Below, piece after piece: positions 52,985 to 64,000 of a DNA stretch of 64,000 bases. A program made the translations under genes and the position numbers. Under the pieces are notes generated by a model, which was not told the origin of the DNA, did no database searches, and saw only the letters and a program-made list of their open reading frames with translations. Numbering within the stretch: position 1 is the stretch's first letter; every line of letters begins with the position of its first letter. The stretch comes from Cladopsammia gracilis (taxonomy: Eukaryota; Cnidaria; Anthozoa; Scleractinia; Dendrophylliidae): assembly GCA_022457155.1 (NCBI GenBank), contig JAJGOT010000273.1:692001-756000 (forward strand), read 5' to 3'.

Positions 52985-55130
52985 AGATGGAAAGTAAAAT
53001 GCCAAAATTTGGATACCAATTTCCCTTTGCACCAAACAATATTGCGTCAAGTTTCTTGCCAAGTCATATTCAATTTATGCGTTGGCCTTTCCAAGGTAGA
53101 TTTGGGGCAGTGAATGTCATTAATGCTGTAACTAGCTCTTCAAGCTATAACAAAACTACGCTGTCTATCGAGAATTAGGGACCGAATTTTCCTCAAAAAC
53201 TGAGGCTGATAAAAGCGATTGTAAACACCTTGTGGTTTCCACTGGTTCCAAAGAAAGTCTCTTGGGGCAAGATGAAGGTGATATTTCTTCAAACAGTCAA
53301 GCGCCTCTGGAACCAACAAGCGAACAAGCGTCTATCTCTACAGCCATTTGTAAGGAGAAAAAGCAAACTATTACTTTAACTGATGAAGAAATGTCAGCAA
53401 GGTTTCGCTCTGACTTTTGCAAAATACGAAAATTTTATTCTATTAAACTTAATTCCATCCGTGAATGTAGTGCGTTGCAAAGTAGTACTATTGACAAGAT
53501 GATCGAAAGAACCTGCCAATTCCTGTGGTTTTTGAAAAATGTCAAAGTTGAGCCAGAACTGTTATTGTGCCAATCCACAATTCATCCAAGAATTCGTCCA
53601 TTACATGATGGATAAGCATGGTGTCAAAGCAATAACTTGTAGCCGTTACATGTAAGCTTTTATTAACGTGACAAAAATCTGTTTAAGTTTTGATGGAAGC
53701 AAAGAAAAAGAAGACTAACATTCTTATTAAGAAAAAATAGGGTTATTCAGAGACAACTCGAGCGCCTGTCTAGAAGGGAATGAGTACATAATTTGGCAAA
53801 GAAGCCTCTGTTAGAGAAAGTTGTTTATCCAGAACTGCTTGAACTTTGCAGGAAACTGAAATGGGAAGTTAGAGAAAAAAAACCGGGTTAGACAAAGCTA
53901 GAAGTTGCATGAATTTATGCTTGCTACTGATTTACTGCTCAGCCAACCCCGGGCAAGCTAAAGAATACATTACACTCCCCATTTATAAAAATCAGACTGA
54001 TGACGAAAATAAGAATCAAAACTTCATCTGCTTCAATGAAGATGGAACAGTCATCTTGTTTGAAGACTGTTGCAAGACAAGGCCAACATACCGGCCTAAT
54101 CAGACAAACTTGACACCCTTAGAATTTCTCACGTACTACTAGAAATTGTACTGTACTAAATTGCGGCCTTTATTGCCGAGTGGTACAAAGCACAATTTCT
54201 TTTGTTAACCCCAGGGGTGATCCATTTACAAAAACCTTGTATAGTAATTACATATCAGCCTTATTCGAGAAATATCTGTCGTTGAAAATAACCACAGTTG
54301 ATGAGAAGGGGGTTGTAAATCATTTCTTGACATTGTCTCATAGAGGGGATTTTTCACTTAGAGAATCATTTGCGACCTAAATGAAACATTCGGTGAGGAT
54401 GCAGAAAACATTTTATGATGAACGGCCTTTAGCACAAATAATCGATATTCGATATGTTGGGCTCCATGGCTTCTCGCAGCCTAGAAGATGGCATCAAAAT
54501 TGTCAGCGACGAAGACTTAAAAGGCAATACTGAATATCTCCCCGTCCCGGGAGATTTTGTAGCATTAGTCACTGCAAATTCTGTCGTTGGTTTTTTCATT
54601 TTTGTAGCTATGTGACACTACCTTTTTTATATTATTGTGTTACTTGAATTATTGGATTTAGATCTAGATGCGCGTGGTCATGGATTTGAGTCATGTAAAT
54701 TTATAAACTAGGAACTGCTTTCAATCAATCAACATAGTCTGACAGTCACGGAATGATAACAGGTTTAGTTTGCATACCCACGCGAGAAATAACTCAGATG
54801 ACTTTGAAGTCTGTACAGATCGGAACAGAAACACAGAAATACAGTATATCACATTCGAAGGAATAAAGATGGTATAACTCATTTCACAACAAATTCTACT
54901 GAAAGCACTCCTGAAGTTTTTGTAGCGACGGTTTTGCGTCTATCTGAAGATCGCAAAACTGCTATCTGTCCGAGTTTACGGAGACAGAGCCAGGAAAATT
55001 TAAATTAAATTCGGGGAAGAGTTTCAGGGAAGCGGTCAATGCACTGGTATATCCAATAGATGTTTTTATGTGCATTCAAATGACGTTTATGAACTTAGGA
55101 CCACCAAGATCAACATTCATTGCCAGGTTT
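52985..55130 (+). pseudogene. Crypton-like tyrosine recombinase, broken
   Basis: In order: start segment ESKMPKFGYQFPFAP after a CTGCAG acceptor, linker, frame 53232-53615 with IDKMIERTCQFLWFLKN (core-binding-like helices), then a catalytic-domain part (ARSCMNLCLLLIYCSANPGQ-type segment at 53905 on, FVNPRGDPFTK near 54190, VVNHFLTLSHRGDFSL near 54310). The C-terminal extension (PVPGDFVALV near 54545 and PEVFVATVLRLSEDRKT near 54912) ends about 55125. This order matches the tyrosine-recombinase proteins of Cryptons in cnidarians. Where a catalytic Arg is expected before AKEYITL, Gln is seen. Many stops and frameshifts make it inactive. Confidence 0.7.
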
Positions 55131-56029
55131 ACTTGAAGTTTCTTGATAAGTGAACTGTATTGGGGTAGTCTGTGAATGTACCCTTTCTTGTGAACCAAAT
55201 GACTCTGAGTGCTAAAGTACTTTCTTGCTTTCTTATTTGTTTTGCATGTTACCAGATAGGTTCACAGCAATTATGGCTGGGATGACATCTTTATTTTCGG
55301 ATGAACCGTTGTTTCAACTTCTAACGCAAAACAGCCTCTTACCTCAACTGTACGAACAATTCATTACCAGTAATGGAAGAACTGTCATTTCCTTGCCTTC
55401 CAGCAATTATTCTCATTCGCTGTCATTTAATTTTTTGCCCTTTACAAGTGCATTTTACCGTGCATTTCTCCGCCACAGTCTTACGGTGCGCACCTGCCGC
55501 CTTTGTTGCCAACGTCACGGCAAAAATTACCTATATCTGTCAAACTTACTCGAAAAAGATTCTGTGGGCCTGTTTGATATGTTTAAATGAAAACGAAGAT
55601 ATTTCTCCTTTGCAGAGGATTTAGTTTCATCAGTGCGTCTCCCTGGTTACTTGTTAATCGCATCCCATGTCGTACACTCATTAAGTGAACTTGCTGCCAC
55701 TTGATGAAGTTAAGACGTCAAAGAGTGCACCTATAATTGCCTACGAACTCTACAAGAACAGGGTTTTTAGCAATGGCAGAGTACTATTCACAAGGTGTGG
55801 AGCATCCATGCTATATTCGGGTATTGAAGACTTATTCCAGTTATCGTGATGTTTAATGCAAACTTCACACCTCTCATCGTTATAGGGACTTTGCACAAAC
55901 CTACACTTACCCTTCAGGGAAGGTGAGATTTTCTAAGGTGCGCACAGCATTCTTTTAAGATTATATCAACCTGAGACACCAGAATATCCAGATGAGTGGT
56001 ATTTTTTTCTCTGACTGTATAAGATTTAG
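55131..56029. other. one unassigned ORF, otherwise empty
   Basis: The 121-codon frame at 55225-55590 (+) has no motif I recognise and no paralogue in the window. The rest is without genes. Confidence 0.3.
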
Positions 56030-56625
56030 GGTTAAAGGCAAGCTGATGCTTTTCAATACCAATACAGAGATGTCTGTACAGATTTGGAAAGCTCAGCTTA
56101 AAGAAAAGAAAAAAAAACAGACGTTTCAGTTTAAAATGTAAGCTTTTTCAAATATCAATTCTGAGGGAAAGTTTTGCAAACATTGCAGGGTTGTCTTTAT
56201 CTGACAACTAAATCGTTTGGAAAACTTTACTTCTGTGTACATTGTATCAGTTACAAGTTAACCTAATGTTTTGGAATTACACATCTGTTCGCTTTTTTGA
56301 TCAAACGTGTAAATGTGGGATAAGATAAAGGGTTAAAAAAGGCAAGCTGATGCTTTTCGATATAAATACAGGGATGTCTGTCACCTGTCCTGTTCAGATG
56401 TGGAAAGCTCAGCTTACAGAAAAGAGAGAAAAATACCCAAACGTTTCAGTTCAAAATGTAAGCTTTTGCAAACGTCAATTCTGAGAGGGAAATTTTCACT
56501 AACATCGCAGGGTTGTCTTTATCTAACATCAAGATGATTTCTAAAACTTCACTTCTGTGTACATTGTATCAGTCACAAGTTAACCTTTTTACCGGTACGC
56601 AGCTGTTCGCTTTTTTGATCAAATG
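56030..56625. repeat. diverged tandem duplication, about 300-bp units
   Basis: Unit 1 (about 56030-56310) and unit 2 (about 56330-56625) share GGCAAGCTGATGCTTTTC, GGAAAGCTCAGCTTA, ACGTTTCAGTT.AAAATGTAAGC, GGGTTGTCTTTATCT, TTCTGTGTACATTGTATCAG and TTCGCTTTTTTGATCAAA in the same order. Confidence 0.85.
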
Positions 56626-56769
56626 AAAAAAAGAACTATTTGTTTGATATGTACTTCAGTTAAAAAACAGTATCATGTTTCAGTTGTCACTGCCGTTGAC
56701 GTTTCTATTAAATTTTTGTTTGTTAACAAAAACTCTACATACTCCAACGACAAGTCTTGTGCGCAAATG

Positions 56770-56985
56770 GCTTCAGTGATTGGCAGTGTTCAAAGATAAG
56801 CTAACAAACGAGGTTACAGGGGCAAATTATGGAAGCATAACGGCTGATGGAGCCACTGACTCGGGGGGGGGGGGGGGCATTAAGAATGAGACAGTTTACT
56901 GTCGCTTTGTTTGTGATGGCAGGCCTGTTAATTGTCTTGTTGGGCACAAAGCAGTGTAACACGCTACTGCATAAGCAGATATCAG
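56770..56985 (+). pseudogene. hAT/DUF4371-like transposase fragment
   Basis: Read across a poly-G run: SDKLTNEVTG then NYGSITADGATD, then KNETVYCRFVCDGRPVN. This resembles the strand that carries the first catalytic Asp in hAT-like (DUF4371) proteins (an Asp-Gly/Ala-Thr-Asp motif followed by a Tyr-x-Arg-Phe/Tyr-Val strand). Only about 60 codons survive, and the 16-G run at 56862-56877 breaks the frame. Confidence 0.5.
56862..56877 (+). repeat. poly-G run
   Basis: Sixteen G, inside the hAT-like fragment. Confidence 0.9.
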
Positions 56986-57256
56986 AAGTACGGTAACTGC
57001 CTTTCTGTGCAAATATTAAATTTATTGAAGCCCCGTTATCATGCTCATCAAGGGGTAATAAATTCTAACAGGTGTCAGGTAATGAACTCAAAATGCAGAT
57101 AAGCCTCATTGATAAAAATCCAGGAATCCCGGAAACCATTAAGTCTAAAATTGTTATGATTTTGGAATGACTGCAAGAACAAGCTTGCTGCATTATGTAA
57201 TGAAACCTTGTTGTGGGCCAGTCTGACTGCAATTTTACTCCCTATTTTCCCTTCCA

Positions 57257-57279
57257 CCACTCACTCACTCACTCACTCA
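57257..57279. repeat. CACT microsatellite
   Basis: Five CACT units. Confidence 0.9.
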
Positions 57280-57561
57280 TGCTCATATGCCGGCTTGGCA
57301 TGTAGGGCAGCAACAAAGGAAAGCCACTCATGTCTGTCTCGTGCCAGCCTCTGAATGGACCCCCAGGTATGATGGAAGGTCTTCAGCTCCGCTTCCACAG
57401 TCCAACACCAGCCCCACCACCACTGGTGGTCCCTTCCACCAGCCCCACCCAATATTTTTTCTTTCCATTTCCTGTTTGCGTTTTCCTGATTTTGGGGCTC
57501 CTATACCTTCTGGCGACTTATCTTTCTTAGTTAGCCGCCAAAAGGCGACTTCAGTTTTTTT

Positions 57562-58880
57562 TATCACCAGACCTGTCATAACAGACACCCTCAGCAAGAC
57601 CAATTTGGTTGTTATGATCGAGGATCCAGTCATATGAACTAATTCGGGTGAACTATTCATACAAGTACAAAGCGGCCTAACTATGGGGTCTCGTACTGAT
57701 GGGGTCTCAAAGGCAGAAGACAGTTTATTGCTGACCACGAATGACACAGTAGTCCAGAGGTAAGCAGCTGGTATAGAATTTAAATTTTTAATTGAACTAC
57801 TCATTTTTTAACCAAAGCCAGGCTGCACTCTAGGCATTATTTATAGAGGTTAGTAGCCCCAAGTAAGATGTGTAGAGTGCAAGGAAACAGTTGACATGTT
57901 CACTAGTCATACATGTAGTTAATGATGAAGATTTGTCATGTTATACTTGCAGAGATGAAGGATGTGTCCTTGTGTTTCAATATGAACGTGGGTCATTTTC
58001 ATCTGAAGATGAGAACAGGCTGAACACTGGTATTAATACTATCGTAGCAGAGAACAATGTGTGTAGAAATTCTTCTCATTTATAGTTAGACATGTTATTT
58101 AACTTAAGCATTCATTATTATGCAAATTTGCAATTGGTGGACACTACCATTAATACTCGCAGAAATGGCGGAGCTGGAGATCCTGGGCGTGAAAATGCCT
58201 AAACGTCTGAAAAAAGCTTGGAAGGACGAAGAATTAAAATGTCTCATCGAAAGCTAAAAGGAAAGCCTTTGTCTATGGAACACATTTAATAAGGACTACC
58301 ATAACAGGGACCAAAAAGCGTTTGCCATGGTAGAAATAGAGCAGGTTTGGATGTATCAAAAGAGGAAATCATCTTGAAACACGTTGAGAGGGCAGTACAG
58401 TCAAGAAATTAATTTAACATTGAAGATGAAATCTGGTCTGGATTAGATGAGCAATACAAATCTAAATGGCTGTATATTCAGCAAATGACATTCCACCAAG
58501 GAGTTGTTAAAGCAAGGAAGAGCACAGCTACACTTACCGAAGAGCCAGATAATACTTCTCATAAAGGTTTTAAATTGTTGTTGTTAATACTTTTCCATTG
58601 AGAGCATAAAGTAAGCTATAAAAATACGCCTTTAATAGTGAAATTTACCATTTTGAAGTAGAGGGTATTGTAATAATCCATAATGCGAAAGGCTGAATAC
58701 GTTACCCTATTTTGGAAAAGGTGAAAGACGTTTTAACACGTTTTAAATACCTTGAGAAAAAAAAGTTTAATGGCATAGAAGAAACGTTCAAACACGTTTT
58801 TGATAAGGTGGATGTAACATCTAATCTAGCTTTTAAAAGCAATAATTGTTTCAATTGTCAGACCAGTAACAATAGTTCCT
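57562..58880 (+). repeat. dispersed repeat R, copy C
   Basis: Best-kept copy of R. Exon a (to 57759, donor GTAAGC) reads RPVITDTLSKTNLVVMIEDP, one TGA, then TMGSRTDGVSKAEDSLLL. Exon b (57953-58058) reads DEGCVLVFQYERGSFSS and ends at a GTGTGT donor, and the splice keeps frame. From 58165 a MADF/Myb-like relic follows: MAELEILGVKMPKRLKKAW, DEELKCLIES, stop, then SLCLWNTFNKDYHNRDQ. The AT at 58854-58855 is the empty ISL2EU site. The copy ends at 58880, at the start of the segmental duplication. Confidence 0.8.
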
Positions 58881-59277
58881 GCGGCTAGAGATGATGACTC
58901 CTGCATAGAAAAACAACTCTCCAACGCAGTGATGTTTCGTATTTACAAACCATGTTTCACTTCCACTAACGATACGAAAACGCTCGGAAGAAATCGGAAA
59001 CCGCCAAAAATTTGATTGACGGCAAGGAAAAACGCAACCATTGGTGGTGATTTGAATTTCAAATTCCGCACGTTATTGAAAAGGGCAGTAAAACATGTAA
59101 TTAAATGAAACAAAACTGGATTGATTCAACCGACCAAAATCATTTTCTTTGAAAATGGCACTTAATTTTACCGTTACTCTATTCCCTGCTGCAGTGATTG
59201 CACTGACATACTCAAGACGTCACTGGCAGCTACACTTAGCCACTTGATCACACAGGTACAAAAGAAGGAATCTGCTG

Positions 59278-59580
59278 TCACATTGGCTCGGAGATCGCTG
59301 AAGCAACTGTTAATGACAAACACCTCACAGACGAATGCTGTTCAAAATGGGCGCATTTGTGGAGGTTGTTGATGAGGACAGTACGGTGAGCAAACCTAAA
59401 GTTAACATCAGTCAGGTCCAGGTGTACAAGCTTACTCTCAACAGCCAGGATCGGATGGAGTTGGTCGAGCATATGATTGCAGTCAAAGTCTCGCCAGCCA
59501 GCCATAGGCCTTGATGTTATCGCATAAACACCCCCGTCAAGACACTGGAAAAGGAATTTGTGTCTGCACAAGCAGAGCAT
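59278..59580 (-). CDS. conserved ORF in the duplicated block, unknown
   Basis: 100-codon minus-strand frame (GGVYAITSRPMAGWRDFDCN, LDLTDVNFRFAHRTVLINN). The same region of copy 1 (48600-48900) keeps most of this protein but in broken frames. Antisense to a shorter plus-strand frame. I do not recognise the protein. Confidence 0.3.
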   Translation of the reverse strand: MLCLCRHKFLFQCLDGGVYAITSRPMAGWRDFDCNHMLDQLHPILAVESKLVHLDLTDVNFRFAHRTVLINNLHKCAHFEQHSSVRCLSLTVASAISEPM

Positions 59581-59689
59581 TAATATATCTTTCTAACATC
59601 CACATGGGTATGAAGTTATTTTGTTGAGTTTCAAAGGGGGGTTTTATCCTATTTTTACTTTACCAAGCAAAATATGATTCTTTCTTTGA

Positions 59690-59920
59690 GTCACTTCCAA
59701 ATTTAAGATAGGGAATCACACCCTAAGAATTGAAAATGGACGATTTACAATCCCTAAAACTCCTGAATACCTTAGAATTTGCACCCACTGTACACTTAAG
59801 TTGAAGAAGAAATGCACCTTTTATTTCATTGTATGTTATATGATGAACCACGAAATACCTTTTTTGACAAAATTATTAAACAAAATAGAATTATGAGGTT
59901 TTATTTCTTTTCAACAAACT
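59690..59920 (+). pseudogene. LINE 3' relic, second copy
   Basis: Counterpart of 48960-49210 with extra indels, cut off before the (TTG)n tail. Confidence 0.6.
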
Positions 59921-59981
59921 AACAACTAACCCTAACCCTGTTTGTTTTCATTACGGATTTTACAACCAAAGAAGCGGAGTT

Positions 59982-60676
59982 CCAAGCAAGCGAGGGACTT
60001 AAAGGTAAAACAGATTACATTTTTCGATGGGAATTTATGTTGATATCAATCTGTGATTGACTTTTTTTCAGTGTTCTTGTGTAGTTTTGGAGAATTATTT
60101 TTAAACATGCTTAATTTCAGTTGTATCAATTTCTTGAATTTCATCCAAGGCAGCTCAGCGAACTCGATGCACTATAAATGGTACGCGTTTTGCTTTTAAA
60201 CATAAACTAATGGAAATTTGAATAAAATTACTAGAAAGAAGAATGTGTTGTCCATTTTTATGTGTTTGTTCATTCATTACATAGATTGAAAAGCAATTTT
60301 CTAGTTCTAACTTCATTCGCGTGGCCTTATGCAAATATGTTTGTGTATTTTTGCAATTTTGATTTCCAAATCAGTTTCTCGGGCAATTTTTGACTAGTCT
60401 AAGAAAACTTTGACAAGTAACTGTATTTTATTCGGAAAGTAGTTGTACTAGTTATTGTAGACGGAGAAAAAGTTGTTTTTGTGAACTTTTGTATGTTCTA
60501 AATGTACTGTGCAGACAGTCGCATAATACTGTTTTTGAGAATTGCTAAAATTGAAAAATAGCCCCATTGTCAATCTTAATTCTTGTGCTTCCGACCTTTC
60601 ACCTTAGTTAAGTTTCACCTTAGTTAAACTTGTTCGGGGAGCGACGCTGTTAGACTCAGCCTACCTATATATATTA
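59982..60676. repeat. dispersed repeat S, copy 3
   Basis: Homologous to 18203-18942 and 34882-35613, more diverged, with a small deletion near 60300. The antisense frame seen in the other copies is broken here. Confidence 0.8.
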
Positions 60677-61229
60677 AAAATACTCTTGCGGTAACCAACC
60701 ATTGGATCCACTCAATTCAAAGGAGCGAAAACTAGCTTTTCAAACGATCAGGCTGCTTGGAAACTTTGAACATAACAGAAAGTTCCTTGCCTCCAAAAAG
60801 AAGGTAGACTACTCAATATGAGCACATATGGATTTTAATACAGTTCTGTTTCATAGACCAACATAATCACTGATCAGTTAATCCCCACACACACTGAAGT
60901 ATCGTTAAGGTTTACATCAGCAACATGATCGTGCAATATCGTTACATCAGACTGTTAAAATTCAAAACTTACATGCTTGCGATTGTGATTGGTTGTTTAA
61001 TGTACGATCAATTATACATAAGCCTCACGACTTTCTCACCAAAGTGACTGCAAAAGCACACAGAAGACAGTAGTAAAAACAAGCCTCATGACTGTCTCGC
61101 CACAGTGACTACAAAAGCACACACAGAAGACAGTAGTAAAAAGAAACCTGACGAATGTTCTGTCACTGCAAAAGTTCATGATCAAGGAAAATGCAAGCTG
61201 CTATGTGTGTTCCAGCGAGGTGTTATATA

Positions 61230-61824
61230 CCTTATTATAGGAAATTAACGCTCCATGAAATTAACGCGAATCATTAAAATTTGCGTTAATTTAAGTCGCG
61301 TTAATTTTGTTAAGCGCTAATTTCCGTGACGTTAATTAAGAGCAGCGCTAATTTCCGCGCTCTTAATTTCCAATATTTTAACCCCAACTTTGGAATCTGT
61401 CTGGACATTCTTGACACCTAAAAAACAATAACTACAATCTTTCTTTAATTCCGTTTAATCTTTCACAAAAGCTAAAGTGAAGGTTTACAATATTTCAAGT
61501 TCATCTTCATCGTTGTTGCTGTTAGAAGTGATGTTTTCAATAGTCTCCTTTGATTTCGGCCAAGATAGATTTTGAATCATCAACATAGTCTTTCTCGACA
61601 GTTTTCTCCAGATTTGAATTTTTTGCGTTTGAAATAAATTTGTTCCAGTTGTCACCACCAACTGTGTCTTAATCGTGTTAATTTCCTTTATTGTGAAATT
61701 CTACCTCTTCTTTTGCGTTTATTTTCTTTATTCAAAAGTCGTTTGCCATTAAATTCGCGTTAATTTAAGTCACGTTAATTTCCAATACCTTAATTTCATT
61801 GAACGTTAATTTCCTATAATAAGG
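61230..61824. mobile_element. MITE with TA target duplication, 595 bp
   Basis: Inverted ends CCTTATTATAGGAAATTAAC and inverse, flanked by TA at 61228-61229 and 61825-61826. The other duplication copy has the uninterrupted site (GTTATATACGCATGAATG near 50528). The interior repeats GCGTTAATTT-type motifs on both sides and has no coding capacity. TA duplication and size fit a Tc1/mariner-type MITE. Confidence 0.9.
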
Positions 61825-63372
61825 TAGGCATGAATGCAATACATGTGGGAAAGTTGTCTGTACTTTTCCATCCTGCTCAGCTGTACACAAGGAGGGTTCA
61901 AACGATTCAAGGAATGGTCATCTTTATTAAAATTTTTGGCAGTTGCCTCAGTTGTGTCATGGCCTATATTTTCCGTTTATCCAGACGTAAATTTTCGCTA
62001 CCGAGAGTTATTTCACAGAATTGTTCTTTCGAGAGAATCCAGTCAGAGGGAATCAGAGTTTCCAGAAGAGTATTTAACATACTGTGGTCAAGGGCAGAAG
62101 GCTTTGATAATCGCCCGGGTGATTGGTACGAGCCAAATCATATTGTCCCCATTCTATCTGTAAGAGAAAAGGTCAGCAACACCGAAGGCAAGCTTCACAA
62201 GAAACCAGGATCGCAGCCTACCCTTTTCATTCATTCCAGCTCAAAAAAGAACACTGGAATGAATTATCCTTTGCCACGTGCAGCCAGACATGTAGCGCGT
62301 GGATACTTGATTGCCCCCATGTAAAACGGGCTACTATTAGTCAGAAAGAAAAATAGCAAGGGGACACACAAATGCAGCCCTGTAAATAATTCAGTTTTGT
62401 TGCGTTGTCAAACTTCTCAAGTGGTTGTATTTTTTGGGGATCAGTTGAAAAAATATCATTCGTAATTTGTGTGTATACTATTATGCTACCTTGGCACCTC
62501 TGATCTCTCTGTTACAATCGATGTTGAGAGTTTAAAGAGCTTCCCTGTAAATAATTCAGTTTTGTTGCATTGCCGAACTTCTCAAATGGTAGACAATAAA
62601 ATGATCCAAAGCGTATCCAAAGCAGAAGACAACTCATATTATGATTGCATTTTGAAGATTTAAAGAAATATCCATGAAGAAATGACAGAAATATCTGTGT
62701 TTAATATGATTGCATTCTTTTGGGATCAGTTGAAGAAATATCAATCGTGATTTGTGTCTATATTACTATGATTGTATTCTTTTGGGATCAGTTGAAGAAA
62801 TATCATTTGTGATTTGTGTATACTATTATGCTACCTTGGCACCTCTGATCTCTGTTACAATCCATGTTGAGAATTTAAAGAGCTGGTAAGGAGGATGTTC
62901 TGATCAAATCTAACGAGTTCACACCCAATGGAACAGAAAACCTTCAAGTATAATTGACATAGCTGTAGCTTATATTGCCCGATTTCTTTTAATATTCTGT
63001 ATTTTTTCTTTCAACCTAAAGCAGACAGTTTGAACTTTGGCCAGAATAAGGCACATTTTTTTTTAAAAAAATCTCAACTGGAAAATGGCAGTTGTATTTG
63101 GCAATATCCCTGTGACAAGGCGGGGTAAAGAAATGTTTTACCTTTTTTCAGAGGCGAGAAGAATCTTGTTCTCAAGTATTGCAGAAGATTTTTTAAATAA
63201 CACCATGCAATATCTCAGTATAGACTTTGATTTGTAATGAAGAGGAGAACACCTTTTATCAAAATTATCCCCCATCACAAACTGGTGCTTTCAGGTTAAT
63301 AAGCGAACAATATTTATTACGTCTGCATAGAATGCTGGTGAATTCAGGAGAGATGGAAAGTAAAATGGCAAT

Positions 63373-64000
63373 GCCGAAAAAATCTTTTAATCCTATGATA
63401 GCAAAAATTCATCTTGCAGTAGGCTGTGTAAATTGGTTGGGGATGTTTCCCACTGGAAAAATGTCTTCGACAAAGCGCACACTGCTCGCCACAGCCAAGC
63501 CCACAAAAATGCAGCGATTTATTGCCACATTTATTGTGCAGGCATTGTGAAAGGAAATTAAATAATTTTAATGTTTTCAAGACCATGATTATCAAGTGAA
63601 AATTCATTCAAAAAAGGGAAAATGTGCATCGGAAGTGTCGCTGTCTGCGCGTCAAAATTTGAAGAGTTCGAAGGCACAGAATCAGTTTTACTCTTGGAAA
63701 TCTTAGACGTGTTATGTTGTGTGGTCGACATGTTGGGCGATCACATGGAAATAATTTGAAAGAGTATAAAGAGAAAAACTCTGGATAAAGGCTTCTTTCT
63801 TTGCACCAGAAAAAATTTCCCGAGGTGAGCTCAGTGCAGTGTGTACGTGAAGAGACAGCCAATCAAAGAAATTTCTCTGATGATTACCTGGCTGCAGCGA
63901 AATGCAACCACTTCTCTGCACTGAAACAGAGTGGAAAGTTTCCATCAGAATATGCCCAGAGGATACATATTTTAGTAAGGTATCACAGTCGGGACATTCA
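63373..64000. other. sequence after the duplication breakpoint
   Basis: The plus frame ending at 63550 (107 codons) starts inside the duplication and ends with HLAVGCVNWLGMFPTGK-type sequence that is not in copy 1. From about 63850 the plus strand reads NFSDDYLAAAKCNHFSALKQ, which looks coding but runs off the window. Neither is assigned. Confidence 0.3.

Larger units (their letters stand above)
58880..63372. repeat. segmental duplication, copy 2
   Basis: Same order as copy 1 but with repeat S copy 3 (59982-60676) and a MITE (61230-61824) inside, and without the 49430-50060 stretch. Similarity to copy 1 ends at GGAAAGTAAAATG (63372). Confidence 0.85.

Noticed and set aside
53997..54012. CTGATGACGAAAA as a possible hammerhead core
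   Set aside because: There is no room for stem II, and it lies within recombinase coding sequence.
57328..57804. 158-codon minus-strand frame, similar to 25713-25967
   Set aside because: Antisense to exon a of repeat R, whose sense strand has splice sites and an in-frame continuation into exon b.
59924..59941. CTAACCCTAACCC, telomere-like repeat
   Set aside because: Only about two units; too short to mean an interstitial telomere.
1..64000. tRNA, rRNA, bacterial operons or riboswitches
   Set aside because: No tRNA-like A/B box pair with a cloverleaf, no rRNA-like sequence and no prokaryotic signals were found on reading; a tRNAscan or Rfam run would be decisive.

Overview
The window reads as animal nuclear DNA, most likely from an anthozoan cnidarian (stony coral or sea anemone). 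The base composition is AT-rich. There are introns with GT..AG borders, no bacterial-style gene packing, and no single-copy host gene that I can name. The repeat content is a mix familiar from cnidarian genomes: Penelope-like elements with hammerhead ribozymes, ISL2EU and Harbinger DNA transposons, a Crypton-like tyrosine recombinase, MULE, Tc1 and IS630-like relics, CR1/L2-like LINE tails, a short fold-back MITE beginning CCTCGTCCCC, and a piece of a Polinton/adintovirus-type virus. The taxonomic call is inference; no marker gene is present.

Layout. 0-11.5 kb: two copies of a Penelope-like GIY-YIG endonuclease segment (about 1.2-2.0 kb and 9.0-9.8 kb). The first is followed by a well-formed hammerhead ribozyme and the second by a perfect 128-bp-arm inverted repeat. 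A relic of a transposon protein (7.1 kb) and a Tc1-like transposase relic (10.8-11.4 kb) lie between and after them. 11.5-17.25 kb: a MULE-type element whose inverted ends are built of tandem minisatellite units, gutted by a MITE and a LINE tail. 17.7-24.1 kb: a GC-rich patch, orphan exons and a LINE tail. 24.2-25.43 kb: Penelope-like reverse transcriptase plus GIY-YIG pseudogene with a second, very clear hammerhead ribozyme.

25.7-34.8 kb holds three nested layers. A dispersed repeat (called R here, with copies at 2.5, 25.7 and 57.6 kb) is split by a 7.16-kb ISL2EU-type transposon with perfect 75-bp inverted termini. That element carries a SAP/SWIM/YqaJ protein and a DDE transposase, and is itself split by a 3.24-kb Harbinger element. 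The Harbinger element still has an intact 355-aa transposase and an intact four-exon Myb-like partner gene. The two uninterrupted R copies give the empty site, with a 2-bp AT duplication. 37.5-41.2 kb: degraded viral segment (protein-primed family B DNA polymerase, phospholipase A2-like protein, small basic proteins). 42.9-43.6 kb: P2RX7-C-like exons.

44.3-49.4 kb: inverted arms, three MITE copies (two inside a tandem duplication), a two-exon HTH-only relative of IS630/Tc1 transposases, and a LINE tail. 50-55.1 kb: Cys-rich ORF and a Crypton-like recombinase pseudogene with a 0.95-kb internal tandem duplication. The block 48.2-52.06 kb is repeated at 58.9-63.4 kb; the second copy has gained a 595-bp TA-flanked MITE. 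Nearly everything recognised is a mobile element or a relic. The most intact genes are the two Harbinger genes, and the most intact RNA elements are the two hammerhead ribozymes.
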